A stretch of DNA of 14,514 nt from Bacillota bacterium (GTDB taxonomy: Bacteria > Bacillota > Clostridia > Christensenellales > CAG-138): the NCBI GenBank assembly GCA_023458355.1, contig JAEWZS010000006.1, positions 1 through 14,514 on the forward strand, in the 5' to 3' direction. A program made the position numbers and the translations under genes. This document shows positions 1 through 7,016 of this stretch, piece by piece. Positions within the stretch are counted from its first letter, which is position 1, and each line of letters opens with the position of its first letter. The notes beneath the pieces were generated by a model. That model saw only the letters and a program-made list of their open reading frames with translations. It did no database searches and was not told where the DNA came from.

Positions 1-603
1 GCGCAAGACATCGTAAAAGGTTACGAATATGATAAGGAAAAGTATGTTGTTATAACAGACGAAGAAATCGAAAAAATCAAAACCGAAAAAGAGAAATCCA
101 TTCAGATTCTGCATTTTGCAAAGCTCAACCAGATTTCCCCCGTCTATTACGAAAAGACGTATCAGGCCGTGCCTGAGCTTGGCGGCGAAAAGGCATTCGA
201 ATTGCTGCGCGCGTCACTTATGGAGGAGCAAAAAATTGCCATAGGCAAAACCGTTTTGGGTACAAAGGATACGCTCATGGCGATTATCCCTCGCGAGGAC
301 GGCATGCTTATTTCAACAATGTTCTATGCCGATGAAATTAAGGAGCTGCAAAAGTCGTACAACAGCCCGCAGGTTTCCGAGCAGGAGATGAATATGGCAA
401 AAGTACTTATCAATTCAATGGATACGCCTTTTGACCCCGAGATGTATAAAGATGAATATCAGTCGAAGCTGCGTGCGTTGATCGACACAAAAATTTCAGG
501 CCGCGAAGTTGTTTCAGCGAAGTCAGAGGGTGAAGGCAAAGTCATCGACCTCATGGAAGCCCTTAAAGCCAGCATCGAAAAAGCCAAAAAAGAAACGGCA
601 TGA
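1..603 (+). CDS. ku: Ku protein, C-terminal part (5' end lies outside the window)
   Basis: This is a bacterial Ku homodimer subunit. It threads onto DNA double-strand ends and recruits LigD for non-homologous end joining. The reading frame is open from base 1, so the first visible codon is internal and about 200 residues remain; full bacterial Ku is usually about 270-300 residues. Family-typical segments are VKGYEYDKEKYVV near the left edge, a PVYYEKTYQAVP-type strand, then GGEKAFELL. The C-terminus has the usual short charged extension (GKVIDLMEALKAS, then a Lys-rich end), which in characterised Ku proteins contacts DNA and LigD. The GTG at 169 is not a credible start because homology continues upstream of it. 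The stop overlaps the ligD start as ATGA, so the two genes are almost certainly co-transcribed and translationally coupled. No defect is seen in the visible part. Confidence 0.95.
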   Translation, partial: AQDIVKGYEYDKEKYVVITDEEIEKIKTEKEKSIQILHFAKLNQISPVYYEKTYQAVPELGGEKAFELLRASLMEEQKIAIGKTVLGTKDTLMAIIPREDGMLISTMFYADEIKELQKSYNSPQVSEQEMNMAKVLINSMDTPFDPEMYKDEYQSKLRALIDTKISGREVVSAKSEGEGKVIDLMEALKASIEKAKKETA

Positions 604-3050
604 CCGATACCTTACATACATACAACCAGAAAAGGAATTTTACAAGAACCCCCGAGCCGGAAGGTATAGAGGAAAAGCCCGAGCAGAGTTTGCGATTTGT
701 TGTGCAGCATCACATCGCCAGTAAGGTTCACTATGATTTTCGGCTGGAATGGGAGGGTGTGCTTTTAAGCTGGGCGATACCCAAAGGCCCGTCCTACAAT
801 ACCCGCGATAAGAGGCTCGCTGTGCAGGTGGAGGAACATCCCTTGGAGTATAGAAACTTTGAAGGGACGATTCCCAAGGGGGAATATGGCGGCGGCATAG
901 TAATGCTATGGGATGAAGGCTATTGGGAACCCAATGGATCCGTAGAGAACGGCCTGTCAGAAGGCATGCTGAAGTTTGTTCTTCACGGGAAAAGGCTCAA
1001 AGGGAAATGGGCTTTGGTGCGACTTAAACCCAAAGAACGCGAAACCAAGAACAACTGGCTGCTGCTTAAAGAAAAAGACGATTATGCTAAATCCAACGAT
1101 GGAATTTCCGAATATACCACAAGCATCCGAACCGGGCGAACCATGCCGCAAATTGAAGAAGGAAAGGATAATGCTTTCCTAAGTAACCCCTTTGATAAAA
1201 CCGACGTGCAGCTCGCCAAACTGGTGAAAGATATCCCCAAAGGAGATGATTGGCTTTATGAGCTCAAGTACGACGGGTATAGAATACTTGCGTATGTAGA
1301 AGGCAGTAATGTAAAGCTTATTACGAGAAACGGAAAGGATTATACAAGCCGATTCCTCGATATTGCCAACTCCCTATCGGATATGGCCGCAGGTAGATCC
1401 ATGGTTTTAGACGGGGAGATGACGGTTACCGATGCATTAGGAAAAACGGATTTTCAGGCCTTACAAAACTATTTGAAAAACCCCGGCAAACAAAACCTGA
1501 CCTATATTATGTTTGATCTTTTGGCGCTTGATGGTGAAGATCTTCGCGCACACCGGCTGATCGACCGAAAAGAAAAACTTGAAGCTTTAATGGAAGGTGC
1601 ACCGAAGAACCTTTTTTACAGCCGGCATGTCCGAGGTGCCGGAAAGGAGAGTTTTACGGCAGCCTGCAACCTCAAAATGGAAGGTATTGTTGGGAAAAAG
1701 GCCAATTCGCCCTACAGCGGTACAAGAAACGGGGACTGGATTAAACTTAAATGCGATTTTAGGCAAGAGTTCGTTATCGGAGGCTATACACGCTCCGATA
1801 AGAGGGCAGACGGGGTGAGCTCGCTTCTATTGGGTATCTACGAAGAAAACCAATTCATCTATGCCGGACGCGCAGGTACAGGGCTTAGCGATCATGACAG
1901 AAAAGAACTTGAAACTAAGTTTGAGAGTTTGAAAACCGCACAATCCCATTTTTTACACGCGCCAAAGCCACGATCGGACGAGCAAATACTGTGGTTAATA
2001 CCTAAGCTCGTAGCAGAGGTTAAGTTTGCGGAATGGACGGAAGATAATCTTCTAAGGCAGGCAAGCTTCAAGGGTTTGAGAACGGATAAGAATCCACTGG
2101 ATGTGAAACGTGAAAGCGAAAGCGAGGAAGAACCGGAGGCAATCCCGGGTGGAGCCCCTGATACATCGGAGAGGATAATGGAAAAAAACACCGACAACAT
2201 CATAATAGAAGGCATACGTATTACCCATCCGGACAAAGTGCTTTTTGATAATCCCATCGTCACAAAAAAGGATGTGGCTATGTATTACGCAAGTGTGAGT
2301 AAGCGCATGCTGCCCTATGTGAGTCGCAGGATACTTAGCATAGTTCGCTGCCCGAAGGGTATAACTAGCAGCTGCTTTTTCAAAAAGCACCCGGGTACCG
2401 ACAGCCACGGGATCGTTATTTACCCAATAGTAAACAGCGAGGGTGAAACGGAAGATTACTTCTATGTCGAGGATACATCGGGACTTGTAGGTGAGGCGCA
2501 GATGGGTACGCTTGAGTTTCACACATGGGGCAGCCGAGCGGATGCGCTTGAGAAGCCTGACATGATGGTTTTTGATTTGGATCCCGATGAAGGTATGGAT
2601 TTAGATACCGTGCGCCAAGGTGTTTTAGATATCAGGAATATCCTTACGGAACTTTCGCTCAACTCGTTTCTTAAAACCAGCGGCGGAAAAGGTTACCATG
2701 TGGTCGTACCTCTAAAGCCTGCCGCCTCGTGGGATGTGTTTTACGATTTTGCTAGGCGGGTTGCCGAAGTGATGGAGCTTAAATGGCCGGATCGTTATAC
2801 CTCGAACAGCAGAAAATCAAAGCGCACAAACAAGATTTTTATCGACTATATCAGAAACGGGAGAGGTGCTACGAGCATTGCCCCTTATTCCATTCGAGCA
2901 AGGAACGGGGCAACGGTATCCATGCCCATCGCTTGGGAGGAACTTAATACAATTGCCCCTGACGGTATCCGCATGGCGGATGCGCTTATTAGGCTTCAGC
3001 GCGATGACCCATGGAGCAATTTCTTTCTGCAGGAGCAATTGCTAAAATAA
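600..3050 (+). CDS. ligD: LigD, multifunctional NHEJ DNA ligase (phosphoesterase-ligase-polymerase)
   Basis: This 816-residue protein trims, fills and seals broken DNA ends held by Ku. Three domains are visible. (1) The 3'-phosphoesterase is at about residues 12-150, with HHIASKVHYDFRLE and EEHPLEY; His38, His44, Asp46, Arg48, His80 and Tyr84 match the metal and phosphate ligands known from Pseudomonas LigD. (2) The ATP-dependent ligase is at about 200-500, with the nucleotidyl lysine Lys223 in ELKYDGYR, DGEM at 271, EGIVGKK at 361 and WIKLK at 380. (3) The primase-type polymerase is at about 535-810, with catalytic aspartates Asp659 and Asp661 in FDLDPD, SGGKGYH at 694 and a third Asp749 in FIDY. 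An acidic linker near 505-530 separates ligase from polymerase. The order PE-LIG-POL is that of Pseudomonas LigD, unlike the POL-PE-LIG order of mycobacteria and the LIG-POL form of Bacillus. There is no clear ribosome site before ATG 600, so translation probably depends on termination of ku, which it overlaps by 4 bases. No terminator is evident after it. Confidence 0.97.
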   Translation: MTDTLHTYNQKRNFTRTPEPEGIEEKPEQSLRFVVQHHIASKVHYDFRLEWEGVLLSWAIPKGPSYNTRDKRLAVQVEEHPLEYRNFEGTIPKGEYGGGIVMLWDEGYWEPNGSVENGLSEGMLKFVLHGKRLKGKWALVRLKPKERETKNNWLLLKEKDDYAKSNDGISEYTTSIRTGRTMPQIEEGKDNAFLSNPFDKTDVQLAKLVKDIPKGDDWLYELKYDGYRILAYVEGSNVKLITRNGKDYTSRFLDIANSLSDMAAGRSMVLDGEMTVTDALGKTDFQALQNYLKNPGKQNLTYIMFDLLALDGEDLRAHRLIDRKEKLEALMEGAPKNLFYSRHVRGAGKESFTAACNLKMEGIVGKKANSPYSGTRNGDWIKLKCDFRQEFVIGGYTRSDKRADGVSSLLLGIYEENQFIYAGRAGTGLSDHDRKELETKFESLKTAQSHFLHAPKPRSDEQILWLIPKLVAEVKFAEWTEDNLLRQASFKGLRTDKNPLDVKRESESEEEPEAIPGGAPDTSERIMEKNTDNIIIEGIRITHPDKVLFDNPIVTKKDVAMYYASVSKRMLPYVSRRILSIVRCPKGITSSCFFKKHPGTDSHGIVIYPIVNSEGETEDYFYVEDTSGLVGEAQMGTLEFHTWGSRADALEKPDMMVFDLDPDEGMDLDTVRQGVLDIRNILTELSLNSFLKTSGGKGYHVVVPLKPAASWDVFYDFARRVAEVMELKWPDRYTSNSRKSKRTNKIFIDYIRNGRGATSIAPYSIRARNGATVSMPIAWEELNTIAPDGIRMADALIRLQRDDPWSNFFLQEQLLK

Positions 3051-3069
3051 AGTCCTAAAATAAAAGCCA

Positions 3070-3098
3070 TTGACAAAATGAATAGGTGCGCATATAAT
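3070..3098 (+). promoter_or_regulatory. Sigma-A promoter of the T-box/aspS-gatCAB operon
   Basis: TTGACA at 3070-3075 and TATAAT at 3093-3098 are separated by exactly 17 bases, so all twelve consensus positions match. Transcription would start near 3105, shortly before the first T-box helix. The promoter starts 20 bases after the ligD stop, so the operon does not depend on readthrough from ku-ligD. A promoter this strong suits a leader whose control is by termination of already started transcripts. Confidence 0.9.
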
Positions 3099-3208
3099 AC
3101 GCATAATATATTTTTGTATATTCATTCAGGCGATGATGAGACGAGTAGCCTGCGTACAAAGTCCAAGAGAGCCGCGGCAAGGTGAGAGCGCGGTACGGCG
3201 GCGCAGGT

Positions 3209-3215
3209 GAAGAAC
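3209..3215 (+). promoter_or_regulatory. T-box specifier loop with overlapping GAA (Glu) and AAC (Asn) codons
   Basis: The 3' strand of the specifier loop reads GAA-GAAC. The first GAA (3209-3211) is the loop-E partner of AGTA at 3144-3147. The next bases hold two candidate specifier codons one base apart: GAA (3212-3214, Glu) and AAC (3213-3215, Asn). No Asp codon (GAC or GAT) sits here, although the first gene is an aspartyl-tRNA synthetase. A GACC at 3231-3234 lies beyond the loop, in the basal k-turn part. An Asn codon makes sense because this operon makes Asn-tRNA(Asn) by amidation. The overlap resembles the two-codon T-box reported for the transamidation operon of Clostridium acetobutylicum (recalled, not checked). 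Confidence 0.75.
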
Positions 3216-3348
3216 AGCTCGGAGCCATCCGACCGAAAGCCTTGTTTTTCAAGGCAGGTAGGCTCGGACGCGCACGGCGCGTTACAGCCGTAAGTGATCT
3301 GCGTTTTAAGTAACGCACGTCGCTATGAGTGAGCGTTATTACGCTACA

Positions 3349-3387
3349 TTGGGTGGCACCGCGAAAGGCAACAGCCTTGCGTCCCAT
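3349..3387 (+). promoter_or_regulatory. T-box sequence and antiterminator
   Basis: The conserved T-box core GGGTGGCACCGCG occupies 3351-3363. Its bulge UGGC (3354-3357) would pair with the NCCA end of an uncharged tRNA. The variable base is C, which calls for a G discriminator, as in bacterial tRNA(Asn) and tRNA(Glu). The antiterminator forms when TGGG at 3350-3353 pairs with TCCCA at 3382-3386 and CGC pairs with GCG near 3379-3381. This takes up the 5' arm of the terminator and so excludes it. Confidence 0.9.
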
Positions 3388-3408
3388 AGAGGGACCAAGG
3401 CTGTTTTT
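3372..3408 (+). terminator. Intrinsic terminator of the T-box leader
   Basis: The 5' arm at 3372-3385 (CAGCCTTG, an unpaired C, then GTCCC) pairs with the 3' arm at 3391-3403 (GGGAC then CAAGGCTG). That gives 13 base pairs with one bulge and a five-base loop, followed by TTTTT at 3404-3408. Its 5' arm overlaps the antiterminator, so the two structures are mutually exclusive. It ends 30 bases before the aspS start codon. Confidence 0.93.
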
Positions 3409-3438
3409 ATTTATTCATTTTTCAGGGAGGGAAAGAGC

Positions 3439-5535
3439 ATGTACCGGACGGAGCATGGAGGTCTAGTAACAAAAGACCGCGTCGGAGAACGGATGATGGT
3501 GAGCGGATGGGTCTTCCATAAGCGCGATATGGGAGGCGTCATCTTTTTGGATGTACGTGACCATACAGGCGTGCTGCAGGTAGTGTTAAACCGCACAAAT
3601 CTAAATGAAGATGCGTTTAAAGCAGCGGAGAATGTAAAGCTTGAATCGGTTGTACGTGTAGAAGGCCTGTTGCAGCTTCGCGATGAGGAGACCTACAATG
3701 AAAAGCTAAAGACCGGCGCAGTGGAGCTTAGGGCGGATGCTTTTGATGTGCTTTCAGAGGCCGATCCCCTCCCCTTCTCGCTTGAGGACGGCGCACGCAT
3801 ACGCGAGGATCTACGTATGGAGTACCGGTTCTTAGATTTAAGGCGCGCCGAGATGCAGCATGCGCTGCGCTTTCGGCACAAGATTGTGAAAGCCGCGCGG
3901 GATTACCTTGATGCGGAGGGGTTTGTGGATGTGGAAACGCCCATCCTCACCAAGAGCACGCCGGAAGGCGCGCGGGATTATCTCGTACCTAGCCGCGTAC
4001 ACCCGGGTGAATTTTACGCTCTGCCGCAAAGCCCGCAGATTTTCAAGCAGCTCTTGATGGTAGGCGGGCTTGACCGCTACTACCAGGTAGCAAGGTGCTT
4101 CCGTGATGAGGATTTAAGGGCAGACCGACAGCCGGAATTCACGCAGCTTGATATGGAGCTTGCCTTCGTAACGCAGGAAGACATACTCGTCCATCTCGAA
4201 AAGCTATTTAAAAGCCTCATGAAATCAGTAATGGATATGGATTTAGAAAAACCCTTTCTCCGCCTTACTTGGCAGCAGGCAATGGACCAATACGGCAGCG
4301 ATAAGCCCGATCTCCGCTTCGATATGCAAATTATTGATGTAACGGACATTGCACGAAACTCCGGCTTTTCGGTATTTGAAGGTGCAGCAAAAAAAGGCGG
4401 CTCAGTGCGTGCTCTCAATGTAAAGGGCGGTGCACGCTTTACAAAAACTGAGATTGAATTCTTAACCGAGCGTGCGCTTCATTACGGTGCAAAAGGCATG
4501 GCGTGGATAATGCTGCGTGAGGACGGCAGCGTGAACTCCATTTTGAAAAAGTTTTTAACGCAAGAGGCGTGGGACTCAATTGTCACGCGCACAGGCATGG
4601 AAAATGGCGATTTCCTTTTGTTCTGCGCAGATAAGCTTCCCACGGTGCGGCGCACGCTTGGCGGACTTCGCCTTGATATTGCCGATATGCTCGGCCTTCG
4701 TGACAAAAGCAAATTTGCGTTTTTGTTTGTGACCGACTTCCCGGAGTTTGAATACAGCGAAGAAGAAAAGCGCTTTGTAGCCATGCACCACCCGTTCACC
4801 ATGCCCTACGAAGAAGACCTCCCCTATCTATTCAGTGACCCTGCGCGGGTACGCGCACAGGCATACGATGTTGTTTTAAACGGCGTGGAGCTTGGAAGCG
4901 GCAGTGTGCGCATCCATTCAAGCGATGTGCAAAAGACGATGTTTCGTGCACTCGGGTTTTCCGATGCGGAGGCAGAACAGCGCTTTGGCTTTTTTGTCCG
5001 TGCGTTTCGCTACGGCACCCCGCCGCACGGCGGTTTTGCCTTCGGCCTCGACAGGCTCGTGATGCTTCTAAGCGGCGCTGAGTCGCTCCGCGATGTTACG
5101 GCATTCCCGAAAACCAAGGATGCAAAATGCCTGTTAACGAGTGCACCCGACATTGTGGATGATGTGCAGCTAAAAGAACTTTCTATTTCCACCCGCCTTA
5201 GCGGCGCTGTCGCACAGGAAACAAGTGCTAAAAAAGCCGAGACGATGGGTTTTGACATCGCTCGTACGGCACAGCTTGCCTCACTTTCCCTGGATGATGC
5301 GGAAAACACTGTGCTTCAAAAGGAGCTTTCCGGCATACTCGCATTTGCCTCAGAGCTCAATTCGCTCGATACCACGGGCGTTATCCCAACAGCACATGCG
5401 ATTCCTCTAAAAAATGTACTTCGCGAGGATAGGGTGATGGAATTCCCGCCTACGCCGCTACTACAAAATGCACCGGAGCTGCACGGAGGTTATATTCGGG
5501 TACCGGCCGCTATAAAACAGGAGGATACACTATGA
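3439..5535 (+). CDS. aspS-gatC: Aspartyl-tRNA synthetase fused to amidotransferase subunit GatC
   Basis: This single 698-residue protein joins two enzymes of tRNA-dependent Asn formation. Residues 1-583 are a complete bacterial AspRS that attaches Asp to tRNA(Asp) and, if non-discriminating, to tRNA(Asn). It has an OB-fold anticodon domain (1-105), class II motif 2 (FRDED at 221, QPEFTQLDME at 231), a GAD insertion (about 290-415) and motif 3 (GGFAFGLDRL at 531). After a linker (about 584-602), residues 603-690 are a full GatC with ASLSLDDAE, LDTTGVIPT, LKNVLRED and GGYIRVP; stand-alone GatC is about 95 residues. The frame is uninterrupted. ATG 3439 is chosen because AGGGAGG at 3424-3430 sits 8 bases upstream; longer in-frame starts fall inside the T-box. 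The residue aligned with the known specificity position (His31 in Pseudomonas, Leu30 in E. coli) is Met31, so tRNA range cannot be read from it. The stop overlaps gatA by 4 bases. The fusion call is firm; non-discrimination is inferred from context. Confidence 0.96.
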   Translation: MYRTEHGGLVTKDRVGERMMVSGWVFHKRDMGGVIFLDVRDHTGVLQVVLNRTNLNEDAFKAAENVKLESVVRVEGLLQLRDEETYNEKLKTGAVELRADAFDVLSEADPLPFSLEDGARIREDLRMEYRFLDLRRAEMQHALRFRHKIVKAARDYLDAEGFVDVETPILTKSTPEGARDYLVPSRVHPGEFYALPQSPQIFKQLLMVGGLDRYYQVARCFRDEDLRADRQPEFTQLDMELAFVTQEDILVHLEKLFKSLMKSVMDMDLEKPFLRLTWQQAMDQYGSDKPDLRFDMQIIDVTDIARNSGFSVFEGAAKKGGSVRALNVKGGARFTKTEIEFLTERALHYGAKGMAWIMLREDGSVNSILKKFLTQEAWDSIVTRTGMENGDFLLFCADKLPTVRRTLGGLRLDIADMLGLRDKSKFAFLFVTDFPEFEYSEEEKRFVAMHHPFTMPYEEDLPYLFSDPARVRAQAYDVVLNGVELGSGSVRIHSSDVQKTMFRALGFSDAEAEQRFGFFVRAFRYGTPPHGGFAFGLDRLVMLLSGAESLRDVTAFPKTKDAKCLLTSAPDIVDDVQLKELSISTRLSGAVAQETSAKKAETMGFDIARTAQLASLSLDDAENTVLQKELSGILAFASELNSLDTTGVIPTAHAIPLKNVLREDRVMEFPPTPLLQNAPELHGGYIRVPAAIKQEDTL

Positions 5536-7016
5536 GCATCACACGCATGAGCGTTACGGAATTAAGTAAGCGCCTTGAGTCAAAAGAAATAAGTGCTGTT
5601 GAAGTAACGAAGGCCTATCTTGATCGCATAAAGACAGCCGAACCGCATACTGGTGCCTATATTTCTGTTTTCTATGAAAATGCGCTTGAACAGGCGAGAG
5701 AAATTGATAGTAGGCGTGCTTTAGGTGAACATTTACCTCCGCTCGCGGGCATTCCCGTTGCGCTTAAAGATAATTTATGTACTATGTTTGGGCGCACCAC
5801 CTGCGCTTCAAAAATGCTCGAGGATTTTTGCGCGCCTTACGATGCGACAGTAGTAAAACTCCTTTCAGGTTCCGGTGCGGTGTTTTTAGGAAAGACCAAT
5901 ATGGATGAGTTTGCTATGGGTTCGAGTACGGAAAACTCCGCGTTTCAAATTACAAAAAACCCGCGTGCGCTAAACCGCGTACCGGGTGGGAGCTCCGGCG
6001 GTTCTGCTGCGGCAGTTGCCGCGGACGAAACGGCTTTCGCGCTTGGCTCAGACACAGGAGGATCTATACGCCAACCGGCCGCGTTTTGCGGCGTTGTCGG
6101 CATGAAGCCCACCTATGGACGCGTTTCGCGTTACGGGCTTATTGCATTTGCGTCATCGCTCGACCAAGTTGGCCCCATAACAAAAACCGTGGAGGACTGC
6201 GCCGTTGTGCTCAATGCAATTTGTGCGCATGACGAGCTAGACTCCACCTCTGTACCCGGGCAAACAACGGATTTTAGCGCTACATTGAACGTTGCCGTTA
6301 AGGGCATGCGCCTGGCGCTGCCAAAAGAGCTTTTCGGATTAGGCATTGATGCATCCGTAAAGGAGAGCGTACTTTCAGCTGCCAAGCGTTTTGAAGCACT
6401 CGGCGCACATGTAGAAGAGATAAGCTTAAAGGAGCTTTCCTATGCTCTGCCCGCGTATTATATCATTTCAAGCGCTGAGGCAAGCTCCAACCTCGGCAGG
6501 TTTGACGGCGTGCGCTACGGCCGACGCGCAAAAAACTGCGAAACGCTTGAGGAGCTGTACTTGCGCTCGCGGAGCGAAGGCTTTGGCGCGGAAGTGAAGC
6601 GGCGCATTTTGCTAGGCACTTTTGCACTGTCAGCCGGGTATTACGACGCGTATTACAAAAGGGCGATGCAAGTTAGAACGCTGTTGTCCTCTGCATTCAA
6701 CCAAGTCTTCTTAAAGTATGATGCGGTGCTCACCCCTACCGTACCGCAATGTGCCTACCGCATCGGCGAAAAAACGAGCGATCCCGTGTCCATGTACCTT
6801 GGGGACATTTGCACTGTACCCGTGAACATCGCCGGGCTTCCGGCTCTGTCTATGCCCTGCGGCAAGGCAGAGGGGCTTCCCGTAGGCATGCAGCTTATCG
6901 GTAAAGCATTTGACGAAAAAACGCTTCTGTCACTCGGCGCAGCGTATGAACGCGCTTACGGTGCTTATCACATGACCGAAGCGCCCTTTAAAGTAGGAGG
7001 CAGTTATGAAGTATGA
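5532..7016 (+). CDS. gatA: Asp-tRNA(Asn)/Glu-tRNA(Gln) amidotransferase subunit A
   Basis: GatA is the glutaminase subunit of GatCAB. It releases ammonia from glutamine (or asparagine), which passes to GatB to amidate mischarged tRNA. At 494 residues it has normal family length. The amidase-signature triad is complete: Lys79 in PVALKDN, Ser154 in GGSSGGS and the nucleophile Ser178 in SDTGGSIRQP. These are the same positions as in Staphylococcus aureus GatA. The signature continues with GVVGMKPTYGRVSRYG. ATG 5532 overlaps the preceding stop as ATGA, and AGGAGG at 5519-5524 lies within the end of the fused gatC portion. GatC normally wraps around GatA and stabilises it; here GatC arrives attached to AspRS, so GatA should sit directly against the synthetase. 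No anomaly is visible. Confidence 0.98.
   Translation: MSITRMSVTELSKRLESKEISAVEVTKAYLDRIKTAEPHTGAYISVFYENALEQAREIDSRRALGEHLPPLAGIPVALKDNLCTMFGRTTCASKMLEDFCAPYDATVVKLLSGSGAVFLGKTNMDEFAMGSSTENSAFQITKNPRALNRVPGGSSGGSAAAVAADETAFALGSDTGGSIRQPAAFCGVVGMKPTYGRVSRYGLIAFASSLDQVGPITKTVEDCAVVLNAICAHDELDSTSVPGQTTDFSATLNVAVKGMRLALPKELFGLGIDASVKESVLSAAKRFEALGAHVEEISLKELSYALPAYYIISSAEASSNLGRFDGVRYGRRAKNCETLEELYLRSRSEGFGAEVKRRILLGTFALSAGYYDAYYKRAMQVRTLLSSAFNQVFLKYDAVLTPTVPQCAYRIGEKTSDPVSMYLGDICTVPVNIAGLPALSMPCGKAEGLPVGMQLIGKAFDEKTLLSLGAAYERAYGAYHMTEAPFKVGGSYEV

Larger units (their letters stand above)
3105..3408 (+). ncRNA. T-box riboswitch leader controlling aspS::gatC-gatA-gatB
   Basis: This cis-acting leader RNA senses uncharged tRNA and chooses between an antiterminator and a terminator. 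Visible T-box landmarks: a Stem I base pairing 3128-3131 (AGGC) with 3239-3242 (GCCT); the GATGA/GA k-turn region at 3132-3141; AGTA at 3144-3147 facing GAA at 3209-3211, the loop-E bulge of the specifier loop; a helix CCTGCG (3149-3154) with CGCAGG (3202-3207); and a distal part with AGAGA (3166-3170) and GGTG (3181-3184), typical of the tRNA-elbow contact. A Stem III hairpin GCGTT/AACGC lies at 3301-3316. The T-box proper and the terminator follow. The start is set from the promoter and is approximate. Downstream genes fit control by tRNA(Asn) and possibly tRNA(Glu). T-box identity is near certain; the finer folding is my hand-pairing. Confidence 0.95.

Noticed and set aside
2052..2522. 156-residue minus-strand frame
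   Set aside because: It lies wholly inside ligD, which has intact motifs across the region. The antisense frame shows no recognisable protein features or ribosome site.
3231..3234. GACC as an Asp specifier codon in the T-box
   Set aside because: It lies beyond the loop-E element, in the basal k-turn segment of Stem I where this GA-rich sequence is structural. The triplets next to the loop-E GAA are GAA and AAC.
3325..3438. In-frame N-terminal extension of 38 residues on AspRS
   Set aside because: It would be encoded by the T-box core and its terminator, has no ribosome site and lacks homology. ATG 3439 has AGGGAGG 8 bases upstream and starts with a normal AspRS sequence.
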